A DNA stretch of 64,000 nucleotides from Flavobacterium saliperosum (GCF_900100625.1 NZ_FMTY01000003.1:255424-319423), one strand, 5' to 3'. Positions 1-8,237 are shown, counted from the stretch's first letter. Translations and numbers: made by a program. Notes: generated from the sequence alone by a model not told the origin.

Positions 1-339
1 TTGTTAGATGCTTTCTTCACCGCAACTTCCTTTATCGGAATGATTGCTCTGGCGGGAGTTATGGTGCGGAACTCGGTGCTGCTCATCGACTTTATCGAAA
101 TCCGACTCAAAGAAGGAGCGCCTTTAAAACAAGCCATTATTGAAGCCGGAGCGGTACGAACCACCCCAATTTTATTAACAACCGGGGCCGTGGTAATCGG
201 AGCTTCCATCATTCTGTTTGACCCGATTTTCCAAGGGTTGGCGATTTCACTGGTGGCCGGAGCGATTGTATCGACATTATTAACATTGATTGTAGTTCCG
301 CTGATTTATTACATAACCGAAAAACATAAATACGAATAA
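1..339 (+). CDS. RND efflux transporter permease, C-terminal fragment
   Basis: This is the last 112 residues of an inner-membrane resistance-nodulation-division pump; the gene begins before the window. The stretch GMIALAGVMVRNSVLLIDF is the conserved late transmembrane segment of RND pumps, followed by a cytoplasmic loop, LLTTGAVVIGASIILFD and two more hydrophobic helices ending in a short charged tail. RND permeases use the proton gradient to export small molecules or metals with a periplasmic adaptor and an outer-membrane channel. The substrate cannot be told from this fragment. The next two small genes follow with 2-nt gaps, so the three are probably one operon. Confidence 0.9.
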   Translation: MLDAFFTATSFIGMIALAGVMVRNSVLLIDFIEIRLKEGAPLKQAIIEAGAVRTTPILLTTGAVVIGASIILFDPIFQGLAISLVAGAIVSTLLTLIVVPLIYYITEKHKYE

Positions 340-341
340 CG

Positions 342-647
342 ATGAAAATGATGCTCATAACCTCCGTAAAAGCTTTTGAAGACAATATCAAATTGTTTTT
401 AAAGGAAGCAGGAATTCAAAGTTATACCTATCAGGATGTTAACGGATTTAAAGACTGCTCCGGACTGTCCGTAAAGGATAACTGGTTTGCCAATGATAAG
501 AGTGAGTGTGAATCGGTTTTGTTTCATGTTTTTACTGAACAAATTAAAACGGATGGTTTTCTTCAAAAAGCCAAAATGTTCAATGAAAAACAAGCGACAG
601 CGAACGCTATTCATGCCGTAATAATTAACACAGATAAAACTTTATAA
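342..647 (+). CDS. Small PII-like protein
   Basis: The 101-residue soluble protein starts 2 nt after the RND pump gene. Its beginning (MKMMLITSVKAFEDNIKLFL, then an AGIQSYTYQDVNGF stretch) has the beta-alpha-beta pattern of PII signalling proteins, and a second pair of strands (SVLFHVF and AIHAVIINTD) fits the rest of a ferredoxin-like fold. The T-loop region is short. Small PII-like proteins (for example the DUF3240 group) are known next to RND efflux genes, so a sensor or modulator of the pump is plausible. This is an inference from pattern and position; the family is not certain. Confidence 0.6.
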   Translation: MKMMLITSVKAFEDNIKLFLKEAGIQSYTYQDVNGFKDCSGLSVKDNWFANDKSECESVLFHVFTEQIKTDGFLQKAKMFNEKQATANAIHAVIINTDKTL

Positions 648-649
648 TT

Positions 650-838
650 ATGATAAACAGAATTGTTAGAGCCGTAGCCGGCACGTTTATACTGATCAGT
701 TTGTTATTGGCAGTGTATGTCAATCAGAATTGGTTGTGGTTCACAGGATTTGTGGGAATCAATTTGCTTCAGTCGTCATTCACCAAATGGTGTCTGCTGG
801 AAGACATTCTCCGAAAAGTCTTCAAGATTCAGGATTAA
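650..838 (+). CDS. DUF2892 (YgaP-like) inner-membrane protein
   Basis: The 62-residue protein has two hydrophobic helices (about residues 8-24 and 28-44) and a short basic cytoplasmic tail. The motif FTGFVGINLLQSSFTKWC matches the DUF2892 family, the membrane part of the E. coli rhodanese YgaP, in which a conserved cysteine follows the second helix (here C48). It lies 2 nt after the PII-like gene and is followed by a terminator, so it closes the RND operon. No rhodanese domain is present. The function in this context is unknown. Confidence 0.75.
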   Translation: MINRIVRAVAGTFILISLLLAVYVNQNWLWFTGFVGINLLQSSFTKWCLLEDILRKVFKIQD

Positions 839-848
839 ATCAGAAAAT

Positions 849-871
849 AACCGTCGTAAGGCGGTTTTTTT
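849..871 (+). terminator. Intrinsic terminator of the RND operon
   Basis: A 7-bp stem (AACCGTC with GGCGGTT, one G-U pair) and a GTAA loop run directly into a T tract. It lies 10 nt after the DUF2892 stop codon. Confidence 0.75.
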
Positions 872-935
872 ATGCAATTTTATTCAGAAAAAAGCGTTAA
901 TTTTATTCTGAGTTTTTAATGTTTAAAATTTTGAT

Positions 936-1406
936 ATGAAAAAAATAGTAAGTCTTTCAGCAGCGGTTTTTCTGCTAATGGTTAGTTTGGGTTGTTCCGA
1001 TGATGATGACAATAGCAATTCGTCTTCGTCAAATAACAGTCAGACGATAACGGCAATACGAAATGCGGTTTCTTCGGGAACTTGGCGCATCACCTATTTT
1101 TACGATACCGATACGGATGAAACCGCAAACTTTACCGGATACAATTTTACTTTTGGTGCCAGTAATGTGTTAACGGCAACCAACGGTGGTAATACCTACA
1201 CCGGAACGTGGTCAGTAACCGACAGTAACAGCAATGACGACAGTCCGAGTGATGTCCATTTCAATGTAGGATTTACAGCGCCTCTCAACTTTGAAGATTT
1301 AACCGATGATTGGGAAGTGTTGGAACATACGGCTACCAAAATCAGATTGACCGATGTAAGCGGCGGTGGCGGCGGAACCGATTTTCTGACTTTCGAAAAG
1401 AATTAA
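936..1406 (+). CDS. Surface-type lipoprotein, lipocalin-like
   Basis: The 156-residue protein has a lipoprotein signal peptide with the lipobox ending at C20 (VSLGC). The cysteine is followed by SDDDD, which matches the Ser-plus-acidic export signal that sends lipoproteins to the outer face of the outer membrane in Flavobacterium. A Ser/Asn linker comes next. The rest alternates short beta strands (GTWRITYFYD, YNFTFGAS, YTGTWSV, KIRLTDV, FLTFEKN), a pattern like the lipocalin-type lipoproteins common in Bacteroidota. It stands alone between two terminators. Ligand and role are unknown. Confidence 0.75.
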   Translation: MKKIVSLSAAVFLLMVSLGCSDDDDNSNSSSSNNSQTITAIRNAVSSGTWRITYFYDTDTDETANFTGYNFTFGASNVLTATNGGNTYTGTWSVTDSNSNDDSPSDVHFNVGFTAPLNFEDLTDDWEVLEHTATKIRLTDVSGGGGGTDFLTFEKN

Positions 1407-1410
1407 ATAC

Positions 1411-1437
1411 AACACCAGTCTACGGACTGGTTTTTTA
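1411..1437 (+). terminator. Intrinsic terminator after lipoprotein
   Basis: A perfect 7-bp stem (ACCAGTC with GACTGGT) with a TACG loop is followed by six T residues, shortly after the lipoprotein stop codon. Confidence 0.8.
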
Positions 1438-1471
1438 TTCCTTAAAACCCAAAACTTTGCACCACTGTCAC

Positions 1472-1502
1472 TTTGCACCTTTGCGACTTTATATTATCTT
1501 TG
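1472..1502 (+). promoter_or_regulatory. Bacteroidota promoter of ffh
   Basis: TTTG at 1472-1475 and TATCTTTG at 1495-1502 are separated by 19 nt. They match the -33 TTG and -7 TAnnTTTG boxes used by the Bacteroidota primary sigma factor. The start codon is 24 nt downstream. Confidence 0.7.
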
Positions 1503-1525
1503 CACCTCATTAAACAAAAACTATC

Positions 1526-2866
1526 ATGTTTGATAATTTAAGCGATAAACTCGATAAAGCCTTCCATATATTAAAAGGGCACGGAAAAATTACCGAAGTA
1601 AACGTAGCGGATACTTTGAAAGAAGTACGCCGTGCTTTACTTGACGCCGACGTTAACTTTAAGATTGCCAAAGATTTTACCTCTCGTGTAAAAGACAAAG
1701 CAATTGGTCAGGACGTACTAACAACATTACAACCGGGTCAGTTAATGGTGAAACTCGTTAAAGACGAGTTGACCGAATTGATGGGTGGTGATGCGGCCGG
1801 AGTAAACCTTTCTGGAAATCCGTCTGTGATTTTGATGTCGGGTTTACAAGGTTCGGGTAAAACGACTTTCTCCGGGAAGTTAGCAAATTTCCTGAAAACA
1901 AAAAAAGGAAAAAAACCGCTTTTGGTTGCCTGTGATATTTACCGTCCGGCGGCTATCAATCAGTTGCATGTGGTTGGAGATCAGATTGGTGTTGAGGTAT
2001 ATTCGGAACCCGAAAACAAAAACGCGGTTTCCATTGCCGAAAACGCGATTAAACACGCAAAAGCAAACGGTTTTAATGTCGTAATTGTCGATACCGCCGG
2101 TCGTTTGGCAGTAGACGAGGAGATGATGACCGAAATCGCCAACGTACACAAAGCCATCCAGCCTCAGGAAACCTTATTCGTAGTGGATTCCATGACAGGA
2201 CAGGATGCCGTAAATACGGCAAAAGCGTTTAATGACCGATTGAATTTTGACGGGGTTGTATTAACGAAATTAGATGGTGATACCCGTGGTGGAGCCGCAA
2301 TTTCGATTAAATCCGTAGTAAATAAACCGATTAAGTTCATCGGTACGGGGGAGAAAATGGAAGCGATTGACGTTTTCTATCCGGCGCGTATGGCAGAACG
2401 TATTCTCGGAATGGGAGACGTTGTTTCCTTAGTGGAAAGAGCTCAGGAGCAATACGACGAAGAGGAAGCACGTAAATTACAGAAGAAAATCGCTAAGAAT
2501 GAATTCGGTTTCGACGATTTCTTAACGCAAATCCAACAGGTGAAAAAAATGGGTAACATGAAAGACCTTGTCGGAATGATCCCGGGAGCCGGAAAAGCGT
2601 TGAAAGATGTGGAGATTGAAGACGATGCTTTCAAACACATCGAAGCAATCATTCATTCGATGACCCCGGCAGAACGAACAAAGCCAGCGTTATTGGATGC
2701 AAAGCGTAAAATCAGAATCGCAAAAGGTTCCGGAACCGATATCCAACAGGTAAATCAATTGCTGAAGCAGTTCGACCAAATGAGCAAAATGATGAAGATG
2801 ATGCAGGGCGCAGGCGGTAAAAACCTGATGCGCATGATGGGCGGAATGAAAGGAATGAGACCATAA
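1526..2866 (+). CDS. ffh: Signal recognition particle GTPase Ffh
   Basis: Ffh binds signal sequences of nascent membrane proteins with the 4.5S RNA and delivers ribosomes to FtsY at the membrane. The 446-residue protein has the helical N domain, a G domain with the P-loop GLQGSGKTTF (about residues 106-115), DTAGRL and TKLDGDTRGG, and a methionine-rich M domain ending in repeated MM/GG motifs that bind RNA and signal peptides. The length is normal for the family. It is a single-gene unit with its own promoter and terminator. Confidence 0.98.
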   Translation: MFDNLSDKLDKAFHILKGHGKITEVNVADTLKEVRRALLDADVNFKIAKDFTSRVKDKAIGQDVLTTLQPGQLMVKLVKDELTELMGGDAAGVNLSGNPSVILMSGLQGSGKTTFSGKLANFLKTKKGKKPLLVACDIYRPAAINQLHVVGDQIGVEVYSEPENKNAVSIAENAIKHAKANGFNVVIVDTAGRLAVDEEMMTEIANVHKAIQPQETLFVVDSMTGQDAVNTAKAFNDRLNFDGVVLTKLDGDTRGGAAISIKSVVNKPIKFIGTGEKMEAIDVFYPARMAERILGMGDVVSLVERAQEQYDEEEARKLQKKIAKNEFGFDDFLTQIQQVKKMGNMKDLVGMIPGAGKALKDVEIEDDAFKHIEAIIHSMTPAERTKPALLDAKRKIRIAKGSGTDIQQVNQLLKQFDQMSKMMKMMQGAGGKNLMRMMGGMKGMRP

Positions 2867-2869
2867 ATA

Positions 2870-2899
2870 TAAAGACGTGAGCAATCGCGTCTTTTTTTA
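2870..2899 (+). terminator. Intrinsic terminator of ffh
   Basis: A 7-bp stem (AAAGACG with CGTCTTT) with a 10-nt loop is followed by a T tract, starting 4 nt after the ffh stop. Confidence 0.8.
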
Positions 2900-2946
2900 T
2901 ATAACAACAACACAATTAAGAAGCCAGGTTTTCAGGTTTTTATAAC

Positions 2947-2974
2947 TTTTACTTTCTGACTTCTGACTTTAAAC
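2947..2974 (+). repeat. Heptad repeat in the folD leader
   Basis: Four 7-nt units are visible: TTTTACT, then TTCTGAC twice in a row, then TTTAAAC. The tract ends 9 nt before the folD start codon, on its coding strand. It belongs to the heptad family described in the findings. Confidence 0.6.
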
Positions 2975-2983
2975 CAAATTAAA

Positions 2984-3865
2984 ATGCAACTACTGGACGG
3001 AAAAAAAGTATCGGAAGATATTAAAAATGAAATCGCTGCCGAAGTACAGCGCATGAAAGACAATGGCGAAAAAGTGCCTCATTTGGCGGCTATCATCGTA
3101 GGAAACGATGGGGCCAGTTTAACGTATGTGGGCAGTAAAGTAAAAGCCTGCGAGAGAGTTGGTTTTGAATCAACACTGATTAAAATGCCAAGTACCACTT
3201 CGGAAACCGAATTACTGAAAAAAATCAAGGAATTAAACACCAACGACGATATTGACGGATTTATCGTGCAGTTACCGCTTCCGGAACAAATTGATACGCA
3301 GGAAGTGCTGATGGCCATTTGTCCGAGCAAAGATGTAGATGGATTTCACCCGGAGAACTTTGGTAAAATGGCTTTGGACATGAGTACGTTTATCCCTGCA
3401 ACGCCATTCGGGATTTTGGAATTGTTAGAGCGTTACAACGTAGATACAGCCGGAAAACATACGGTGGTTATCGGAAGAAGTCATATTGTAGGCCGTCCGA
3501 TGAGTATTTTGATGGGACGTAAAGGCTTCCCCGGAAACTCAACCGTAACCTTAACGCACAGTCATACCAAAAACATTACCCAGATTACTTCTCAGGCCGA
3601 TATTATCATTACGGCATTAGGTGTACCCAATTATCTGAAAGCCGAAATGGTAAAGGACGATGTAGTGGTTATCGACGTGGGAATTACCCGTTTAGCCGAT
3701 GAAACCAACCCGAAAGGATATGTGATTACCGGTGATGTTGATTTTGAAAACGTAAGCAAAAAAGCCTCGTTCATTACGCCGGTTCCGGGAGGAGTAGGAC
3801 CTATGACCATTGCCATGTTGTTGAAAAACACCCTTTTGGCAAGAGAAAACAGAATGTGTAAATAA
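2984..3865 (+). CDS. folD: FolD methylenetetrahydrofolate dehydrogenase/cyclohydrolase
   Basis: This cytosolic enzyme interconverts 5,10-methylene-THF, methenyl-THF and 10-formyl-THF, supplying one-carbon units for purine and initiator-tRNA formylation. The 293-residue protein carries the family motifs: catalytic lysine in YVGSK (K52), GFIVQLPLP, KDVDGFHPEN, the NADP-site motif VVIGRSHIVGRPMS and the C-terminal PVPGGVGPMT. Length and order are typical. The leader holds a heptad repeat. The downstream acetyltransferase starts on the base after the stop codon, so the two are probably co-transcribed. Confidence 0.98.
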   Translation: MQLLDGKKVSEDIKNEIAAEVQRMKDNGEKVPHLAAIIVGNDGASLTYVGSKVKACERVGFESTLIKMPSTTSETELLKKIKELNTNDDIDGFIVQLPLPEQIDTQEVLMAICPSKDVDGFHPENFGKMALDMSTFIPATPFGILELLERYNVDTAGKHTVVIGRSHIVGRPMSILMGRKGFPGNSTVTLTHSHTKNITQITSQADIIITALGVPNYLKAEMVKDDVVVIDVGITRLADETNPKGYVITGDVDFENVSKKASFITPVPGGVGPMTIAMLLKNTLLARENRMCK

Positions 3866-4357
3866 ATGCGAATACTTCAAGCTGATAAAGACCAATTGTA
3901 CATCGTACGTGATTTAGCCTACACAATCTGGCCGGATGCTTATGGTGAAATCCTTTCGGAAGCGCAGTTGGATTATATGCTGGAAAATTTCTATGCCATT
4001 CCTGCCTTGGAAATGCAGATGGAAAACCATCACGTCTTTTTATTGGCCGAAGAAAACGGTGTCTTTTACGGATTTGCCTCTTATGAAGTAAATTGTAATG
4101 CTACCGGAAAAACCAAGCTGCATAAAATTTATGTTTTACCTGAAACGCAAGGAAAAGGATTAGGAAAACTTCTTTTGGCGGAAGTGGAAAAAGCAGCTTT
4201 ACAAGCGGGAAACCGCATCTTGTTTCTCAATGTAAACCGGTACAATATCGCTCAGGAATTTTACAAGCGTCTCGGTTTTGATATTGTCCATGAAGAGGAT
4301 ATCGAAATTGGAAATGGTTACCTCATGGAAGATTTCGTTATGGAAAAACCGTTATAA
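3866..4357 (+). CDS. GNAT family N-acetyltransferase
   Basis: The 163-residue protein has the GNAT fold with the acetyl-CoA-binding motif A (PETQGKGLGKLLL) around residues 90-103 and a typical end region (LNVNRYNIAQEFYKRLGF). Members transfer an acetyl group from acetyl-CoA to amines on proteins, antibiotics or small molecules; the acceptor cannot be predicted. It abuts folD with no gap and is followed by a strong terminator shared with the convergent hydroxylase gene. Confidence 0.9.
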   Translation: MRILQADKDQLYIVRDLAYTIWPDAYGEILSEAQLDYMLENFYAIPALEMQMENHHVFLLAEENGVFYGFASYEVNCNATGKTKLHKIYVLPETQGKGLGKLLLAEVEKAALQAGNRILFLNVNRYNIAQEFYKRLGFDIVHEEDIEIGNGYLMEDFVMEKPL

Positions 4358-4362
4358 AATAC

Positions 4363-4390
4363 AACCCGAGACGTAAGTCTTGGGTTTTTT
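4363..4390. terminator. Bidirectional terminator
   Basis: A 10-bp stem (4363-4372 with 4377-4386, one G-U) around a GTAA loop has T residues on the plus side and U-rich sequence on the minus side. It lies between convergent genes and overlaps the end of the minus-strand hydroxylase gene. Confidence 0.8.
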
Positions 4391-5099
4391 ATTTATAGGT
4401 CTTCATGATTTTATCCCAGACTAAAAAATAGAACCCAAAATTATGTTTCCCGTTTTTGTGATGCAGGTCATGATTCTCGGGAGTATTCTGAAAATTATTT
4501 TTTAAAAAAGGGGCTGTTATATTGTATCCTAAATGAATCCAGATATTGTAAAGGGTTAGAGTTGTTGAAAAAAACAACAGTGCAACAGGATGTACCGGCA
4601 GTAAAAAAACAATTACAGGTATGATACCTAAAGAGATTAATGCCTCTACAGGATGGAAGGAGAATGTTGTCCAAGGATTGGGATTGTGGGAACGATGATG
4701 GATTTTGTGAAAACGGTACAGGAACGGCAGTTTGTGCATTAACCAATGGGTCCAGTAAAAATAGGCGTCATGAAGAACAATCATAACAGCAATGCTGAAA
4801 ACAAGATACGGGTATCCATATTCTTCTATGGAAAGATAAATTCTTGTCCACCCGCTCTGATACCAAGAAATGAGCAGTAAAGTGGAAAAACTGTAAATGA
4901 GAAGGGTCATTCCGCCATAAATAAACTCTGTTTTTAGCTGGGCTGTTGAAGGATGTTTTTTGTTTAGTTTTAAATGAAAAAAAGATTTCTGTTTTTGTGT
5001 GTAAAAAATGTAATACAGTATGCCTGCAATAAAATAGTATCGGAAAGCAAATACTGCCATCGATGCTATAATGGATTGGTATTGATCAGTAAAAAACAT
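4389..5099 (-). CDS. Fatty acid hydroxylase/sterol desaturase family membrane enzyme
   Basis: The 236-residue membrane protein has three or more hydrophobic helices and the full histidine signature of integral-membrane di-iron oxygenases: H110 and HxxxH at 118-122, HKIHH at 131-135, FHP at 149, and HDLHH at 210-214. Such enzymes use O2 to hydroxylate or desaturate lipids, carotenoids or sterols. Its start codon overlaps the stop of the radical SAM gene by one base (TGATG), so translation is probably coupled. The substrate is unknown. A carotenoid or long-chain lipid is possible, but no isoprenoid synthesis genes are near. Confidence 0.85.
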   Translation of the reverse strand: MFFTDQYQSIIASMAVFAFRYYFIAGILYYIFYTQKQKSFFHLKLNKKHPSTAQLKTEFIYGGMTLLIYSFSTLLLISWYQSGWTRIYLSIEEYGYPYLVFSIAVMIVLHDAYFYWTHWLMHKLPFLYRFHKIHHRSHNPNPWTTFSFHPVEALISLGIIPVIVFLLPVHPVALLFFSTTLTLYNIWIHLGYNITAPFLKNNFQNTPENHDLHHKNGKHNFGFYFLVWDKIMKTYK

Positions 5100-6355
5100 C
5101 AGTCGGTACTTCCTTTAAATTGTTGGCATCCGTTTGTTTGTAATTCTTCCAAAACCGTTGGAAAATCGTCATTTAAAATGTTTCCGCTCTTTTTTTGGCA
5201 AAACGGACAAGCGTTCAAATCGCCATCGGAATCCACATATAAACTTCTGTTGCCTGCCCCGTAACACCCCATTCTTCTCTGGTAATAGCCATGATAGCTG
5301 ATCAGTGGAAAATCCTTATACTTCGGCGAATAATTCATTTCAAGATAAAATTTTTCCAACAGCTGAATTTGCTCTTCCGTTAAATCAACTTCTTTTTCTT
5401 TATAATGCCCTACCGCTCTCGGTTCCAAAATCTGAATGAAAGATACCCCCATTTTTTTGGCGAGCAATGCGTACTGCATCAGGTTGTTTTGAGTGACAAA
5501 ATCGCGCGTCACACAAATGGAGAGCGCCGTAGTCAAGTCGTTTTCAATGGCATTATGAACGGCTGTCTCCACCCAATAATAAGCGTCTTTAAATCCGCGA
5601 AACATATTGTGCTTTTCATGGAGATAATGGTCTAAACTTATCATTACACCTTTCACACCCGCTGCTTTGATTTTTTCTGCGTTTTCATTGTGTAGTTTGA
5701 ATCCGGAAGTCAGCACCCAGAAATCGGTTCCTTTTTGTGCTTTACGGACGATATCCGCAATCAAATTCACTTTAAGTAAAGGTTCGCCACCGGAAAGATG
5801 AATCTGGCTGATGCCTTTTTCCTGAAGCCGCGCAATCGTCTGATGAATTTTGTCTTCCGATTGTGTTTCTTTCTGGTTGAGGTTATCCCATTCGTAACAA
5901 TGCTCGCATTGCAGGGAACATTTTTTAGTGATGGCTACATAGGCACTTGTAAAGCGATTGGTTTTTCCTTTTATCGGAACGATTCGGTTCATTTCCGAGG
6001 CGATAAAACTTTTGAACGATGCGCTATTCCGGCTCCATCCCGGGGTGTAAAGACTCCAGTAATAGGTTTTGCCCACATTGGCGAGTTTATAGAGTCGGTG
6101 TTCCCCGATGTTTTTTCGTCTTTTTTTATCCAATGCCAAGGGAACCGCTAACCAGTGCCAGGGGTTAGAATAGTTTTTTACTGCGATTTTTATAATAGTG
6201 AACCGAAAAAGCAGTTCAATCCATTCTTTGCGGAATCCGGTTACCAAATGTTGTTTATTGTCCGAACGCGTTTGTTGCGCCAATTCGGTTTTGGAATCAG
6301 CATCCTTCTGAAAAAGATGCATCGGATTTACAAAGTAATTTACCTGATTATTCAT
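5099..6355 (-). CDS. Radical SAM enzyme with auxiliary-cluster cysteines
   Basis: The 418-residue protein has the radical SAM signature CSLQCEHC (C146, C150, C153), which holds the 4Fe-4S cluster that cleaves S-adenosylmethionine, and SGGEPL at 188-193. The C-terminus has further cysteines at 364, 383, 386 and 410 within a YVDSDGDLNACPFC setting, like the twitch/SPASM domains that bind an extra cluster. An unusual ~130-residue basic N-terminal extension precedes the barrel. SPASM-type enzymes often modify peptides, but no precursor peptide is seen nearby. The gene overlaps its upstream neighbour by 8 nt and its downstream one by 1 nt. The substrate is unknown. Confidence 0.9.
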   Translation of the reverse strand: MNNQVNYFVNPMHLFQKDADSKTELAQQTRSDNKQHLVTGFRKEWIELLFRFTIIKIAVKNYSNPWHWLAVPLALDKKRRKNIGEHRLYKLANVGKTYYWSLYTPGWSRNSASFKSFIASEMNRIVPIKGKTNRFTSAYVAITKKCSLQCEHCYEWDNLNQKETQSEDKIHQTIARLQEKGISQIHLSGGEPLLKVNLIADIVRKAQKGTDFWVLTSGFKLHNENAEKIKAAGVKGVMISLDHYLHEKHNMFRGFKDAYYWVETAVHNAIENDLTTALSICVTRDFVTQNNLMQYALLAKKMGVSFIQILEPRAVGHYKEKEVDLTEEQIQLLEKFYLEMNYSPKYKDFPLISYHGYYQRRMGCYGAGNRSLYVDSDGDLNACPFCQKKSGNILNDDFPTVLEELQTNGCQQFKGSTD

Positions 6356-8033
6356 GATTGAAAACGATTTCGTTTAAATTTTTGGAAGTTGTTATTCTCA
6401 GGAATTCTTCTTCGGAATAGTCAGATAACCTGCCGGGATTACGGAATGTTTTCAGTTTTGAAAAATCCGGATTGCCAGTATAATTTCGGATGTATTCGTA
6501 ATAGCCTTTGTTTTTAAGATAGACAGTCTGTTTCATCCCTTTTTGGGTAGTAGGAGCGTTGTATCGGACGGTAACGGCATTGTCGGGATTGGGCTGAACC
6601 AGATACTTTTTGTCTTCAGAGGTGAGCAGATTGGTTACCTCTTTTCCGTTTTCATCGATGGCAGAATTAGGTTTGATAACGGAAACGTTTAATTTCGGGT
6701 TGTCCGTCTGGTCGAGCGCGACATAATCGACTTCCCAAAACATAAATCCAGTTTCGAGTTTTATTTCGATGGTTTCCGAATCCGTTGCGATGTTGTTTAT
6801 CGGTACAACAAGATCACGAAAAGCCATTGGTCCGGTAGGGTTTATTTTTTCAACCAGTTTCCATTTTTCGTTGGATTTCACATAAACAGAAAGGGGAATG
6901 TGTTGCTCATCCCGCCATTTTATGACTTTATCAGAGGTCATTTTTCGCTGCTGTTTTTGAAACGTATTATAGTATGAACCAAACTGTTCGTTGAATTTAC
7001 CGTACAGATAATCGAACCAAAGTGAATTTTTGGCTCTTAAAACCAATTTTTTTTGGGTGGAACCGGTGTTTTTAAAGTTGAAAACCATTTCATTCGATTT
7101 TGATTCGGGTAGTTTTTTATCGAACAAATAAGAGTGGTCGTCTTTTAGCAGTGCAGGTTTTAGGTCGGATGGTGTATTGTTACTGCTAACCTCTTGTGGG
7201 GTAACAGGATTGGAAATGCATTGAATCGCACCTTTCTGATCCAATAACACGGCTGAATTTTCAGGATGTTCAATGGTGATTAATTCCGCAAGGTCGGTGT
7301 ATTGTACTTCCAATAATTCATTGGTGATTTTTAAAACATATTCGCCGTTATCCGGATTGAATTCCGGAAGCAGAAGATAATCGGTTCGTTCCAGCGATGG
7401 AAGGATGGCGCCCGGATACAGTTCTCCGGTAAAAACATAGGAATCTCCATTTTTTATATAGACATAGGGGCAAGAGCTTTTGAGGAGCAAAATTAGTATG
7501 AATACGAGTGCTAATGAAGCAAGTGTAATTCCTGTCGCTGATAAGGCAATTCTTCCGTGATTCAATTCGTATACTTCCACTTTTGAGATGTCGGAAAACG
7601 GAATTGTAATGACATCCGGAGTCACATCGATTTTTTTGTCGGCATAAAAATGAATTTCATAATGCTTTTTTGATTTGCTTCTGTCGAACCGTGCGGATGT
7701 TTTTCCCTTTTTCAAAGGATAGAGTAAATGACTGTTGTCAATTCCATTTGGAACTGCCGTGATTTCTTTTTTCACATCATCCAACACTATCTTGTCGAGA
7801 TTCACCTCTCCTCCTTCAAAATGCAGAATTACATATTTCTTAGGTTTTTCCGATGTATACTTGTATGCAGATGAAAAGTTGTCTTCTTTTGCAGGTAAAG
7901 ATCTGACTTTATAATAGGAACAACCGATGGTTAAATTTAAAAAGGCAGCTACAATGAAATAAGTAAAAGGTTTTAGCTTTTTTCTCAGCAGTTGTAAAGC
8001 GGAAGGGGACGTTAATCTTTGTTCTCTTTTCAT
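6348..8033 (-). CDS. Uncharacterised large lipoprotein/membrane protein
   Basis: I do not recognise a named family with certainty. The 561-residue protein has a basic N-region and a hydrophobic stretch ending in a lipobox-like LTIGC (C38), then a beta-rich region, one strong membrane helix (about 162-185), and a large beta-rich C-terminal part starting SCPYVYIKNGDSYVFTGELY. Two hydrophobic segments suggest either a lipid anchor plus a helix or a two-pass protein. It is the first gene of the operon with the radical SAM enzyme and the hydroxylase. A role in holding or presenting their lipid or polymer substrate is a guess. Confidence 0.7.
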   Translation of the reverse strand: MKREQRLTSPSALQLLRKKLKPFTYFIVAAFLNLTIGCSYYKVRSLPAKEDNFSSAYKYTSEKPKKYVILHFEGGEVNLDKIVLDDVKKEITAVPNGIDNSHLLYPLKKGKTSARFDRSKSKKHYEIHFYADKKIDVTPDVITIPFSDISKVEVYELNHGRIALSATGITLASLALVFILILLLKSSCPYVYIKNGDSYVFTGELYPGAILPSLERTDYLLLPEFNPDNGEYVLKITNELLEVQYTDLAELITIEHPENSAVLLDQKGAIQCISNPVTPQEVSSNNTPSDLKPALLKDDHSYLFDKKLPESKSNEMVFNFKNTGSTQKKLVLRAKNSLWFDYLYGKFNEQFGSYYNTFQKQQRKMTSDKVIKWRDEQHIPLSVYVKSNEKWKLVEKINPTGPMAFRDLVVPINNIATDSETIEIKLETGFMFWEVDYVALDQTDNPKLNVSVIKPNSAIDENGKEVTNLLTSEDKKYLVQPNPDNAVTVRYNAPTTQKGMKQTVYLKNKGYYEYIRNYTGNPDFSKLKTFRNPGRLSDYSEEEFLRITTSKNLNEIVFNHE

Positions 8034-8208
8034 AATACAATTTGTTAATTCGTAAAATGTTTAAAATCAAAGATTTGGAGTTACTAAAGTTAGTAAATAT
8101 TAATGAGAGATAACTGACTTTTGTAAAAAAAAAGTAAGGTTTCTTGTTATAAAAAAGGGTTTTGAAAACGGTATAGGCTGTACACTTAGAGAAATTGAAG
8201 GGAAAAAT

Positions 8209-8237
8209 AAACCCCAAGAGCAAATCCCGGGGTTGTA
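8209..8237 (-). terminator. Intrinsic terminator of the pseudouridine synthase gene
   Basis: Read on the minus strand, AACCCC pairs with GGGGTT around a 13-nt loop and is followed by TATTTTT. It lies about 15 nt after the end of the rluF-type gene. Confidence 0.7.
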
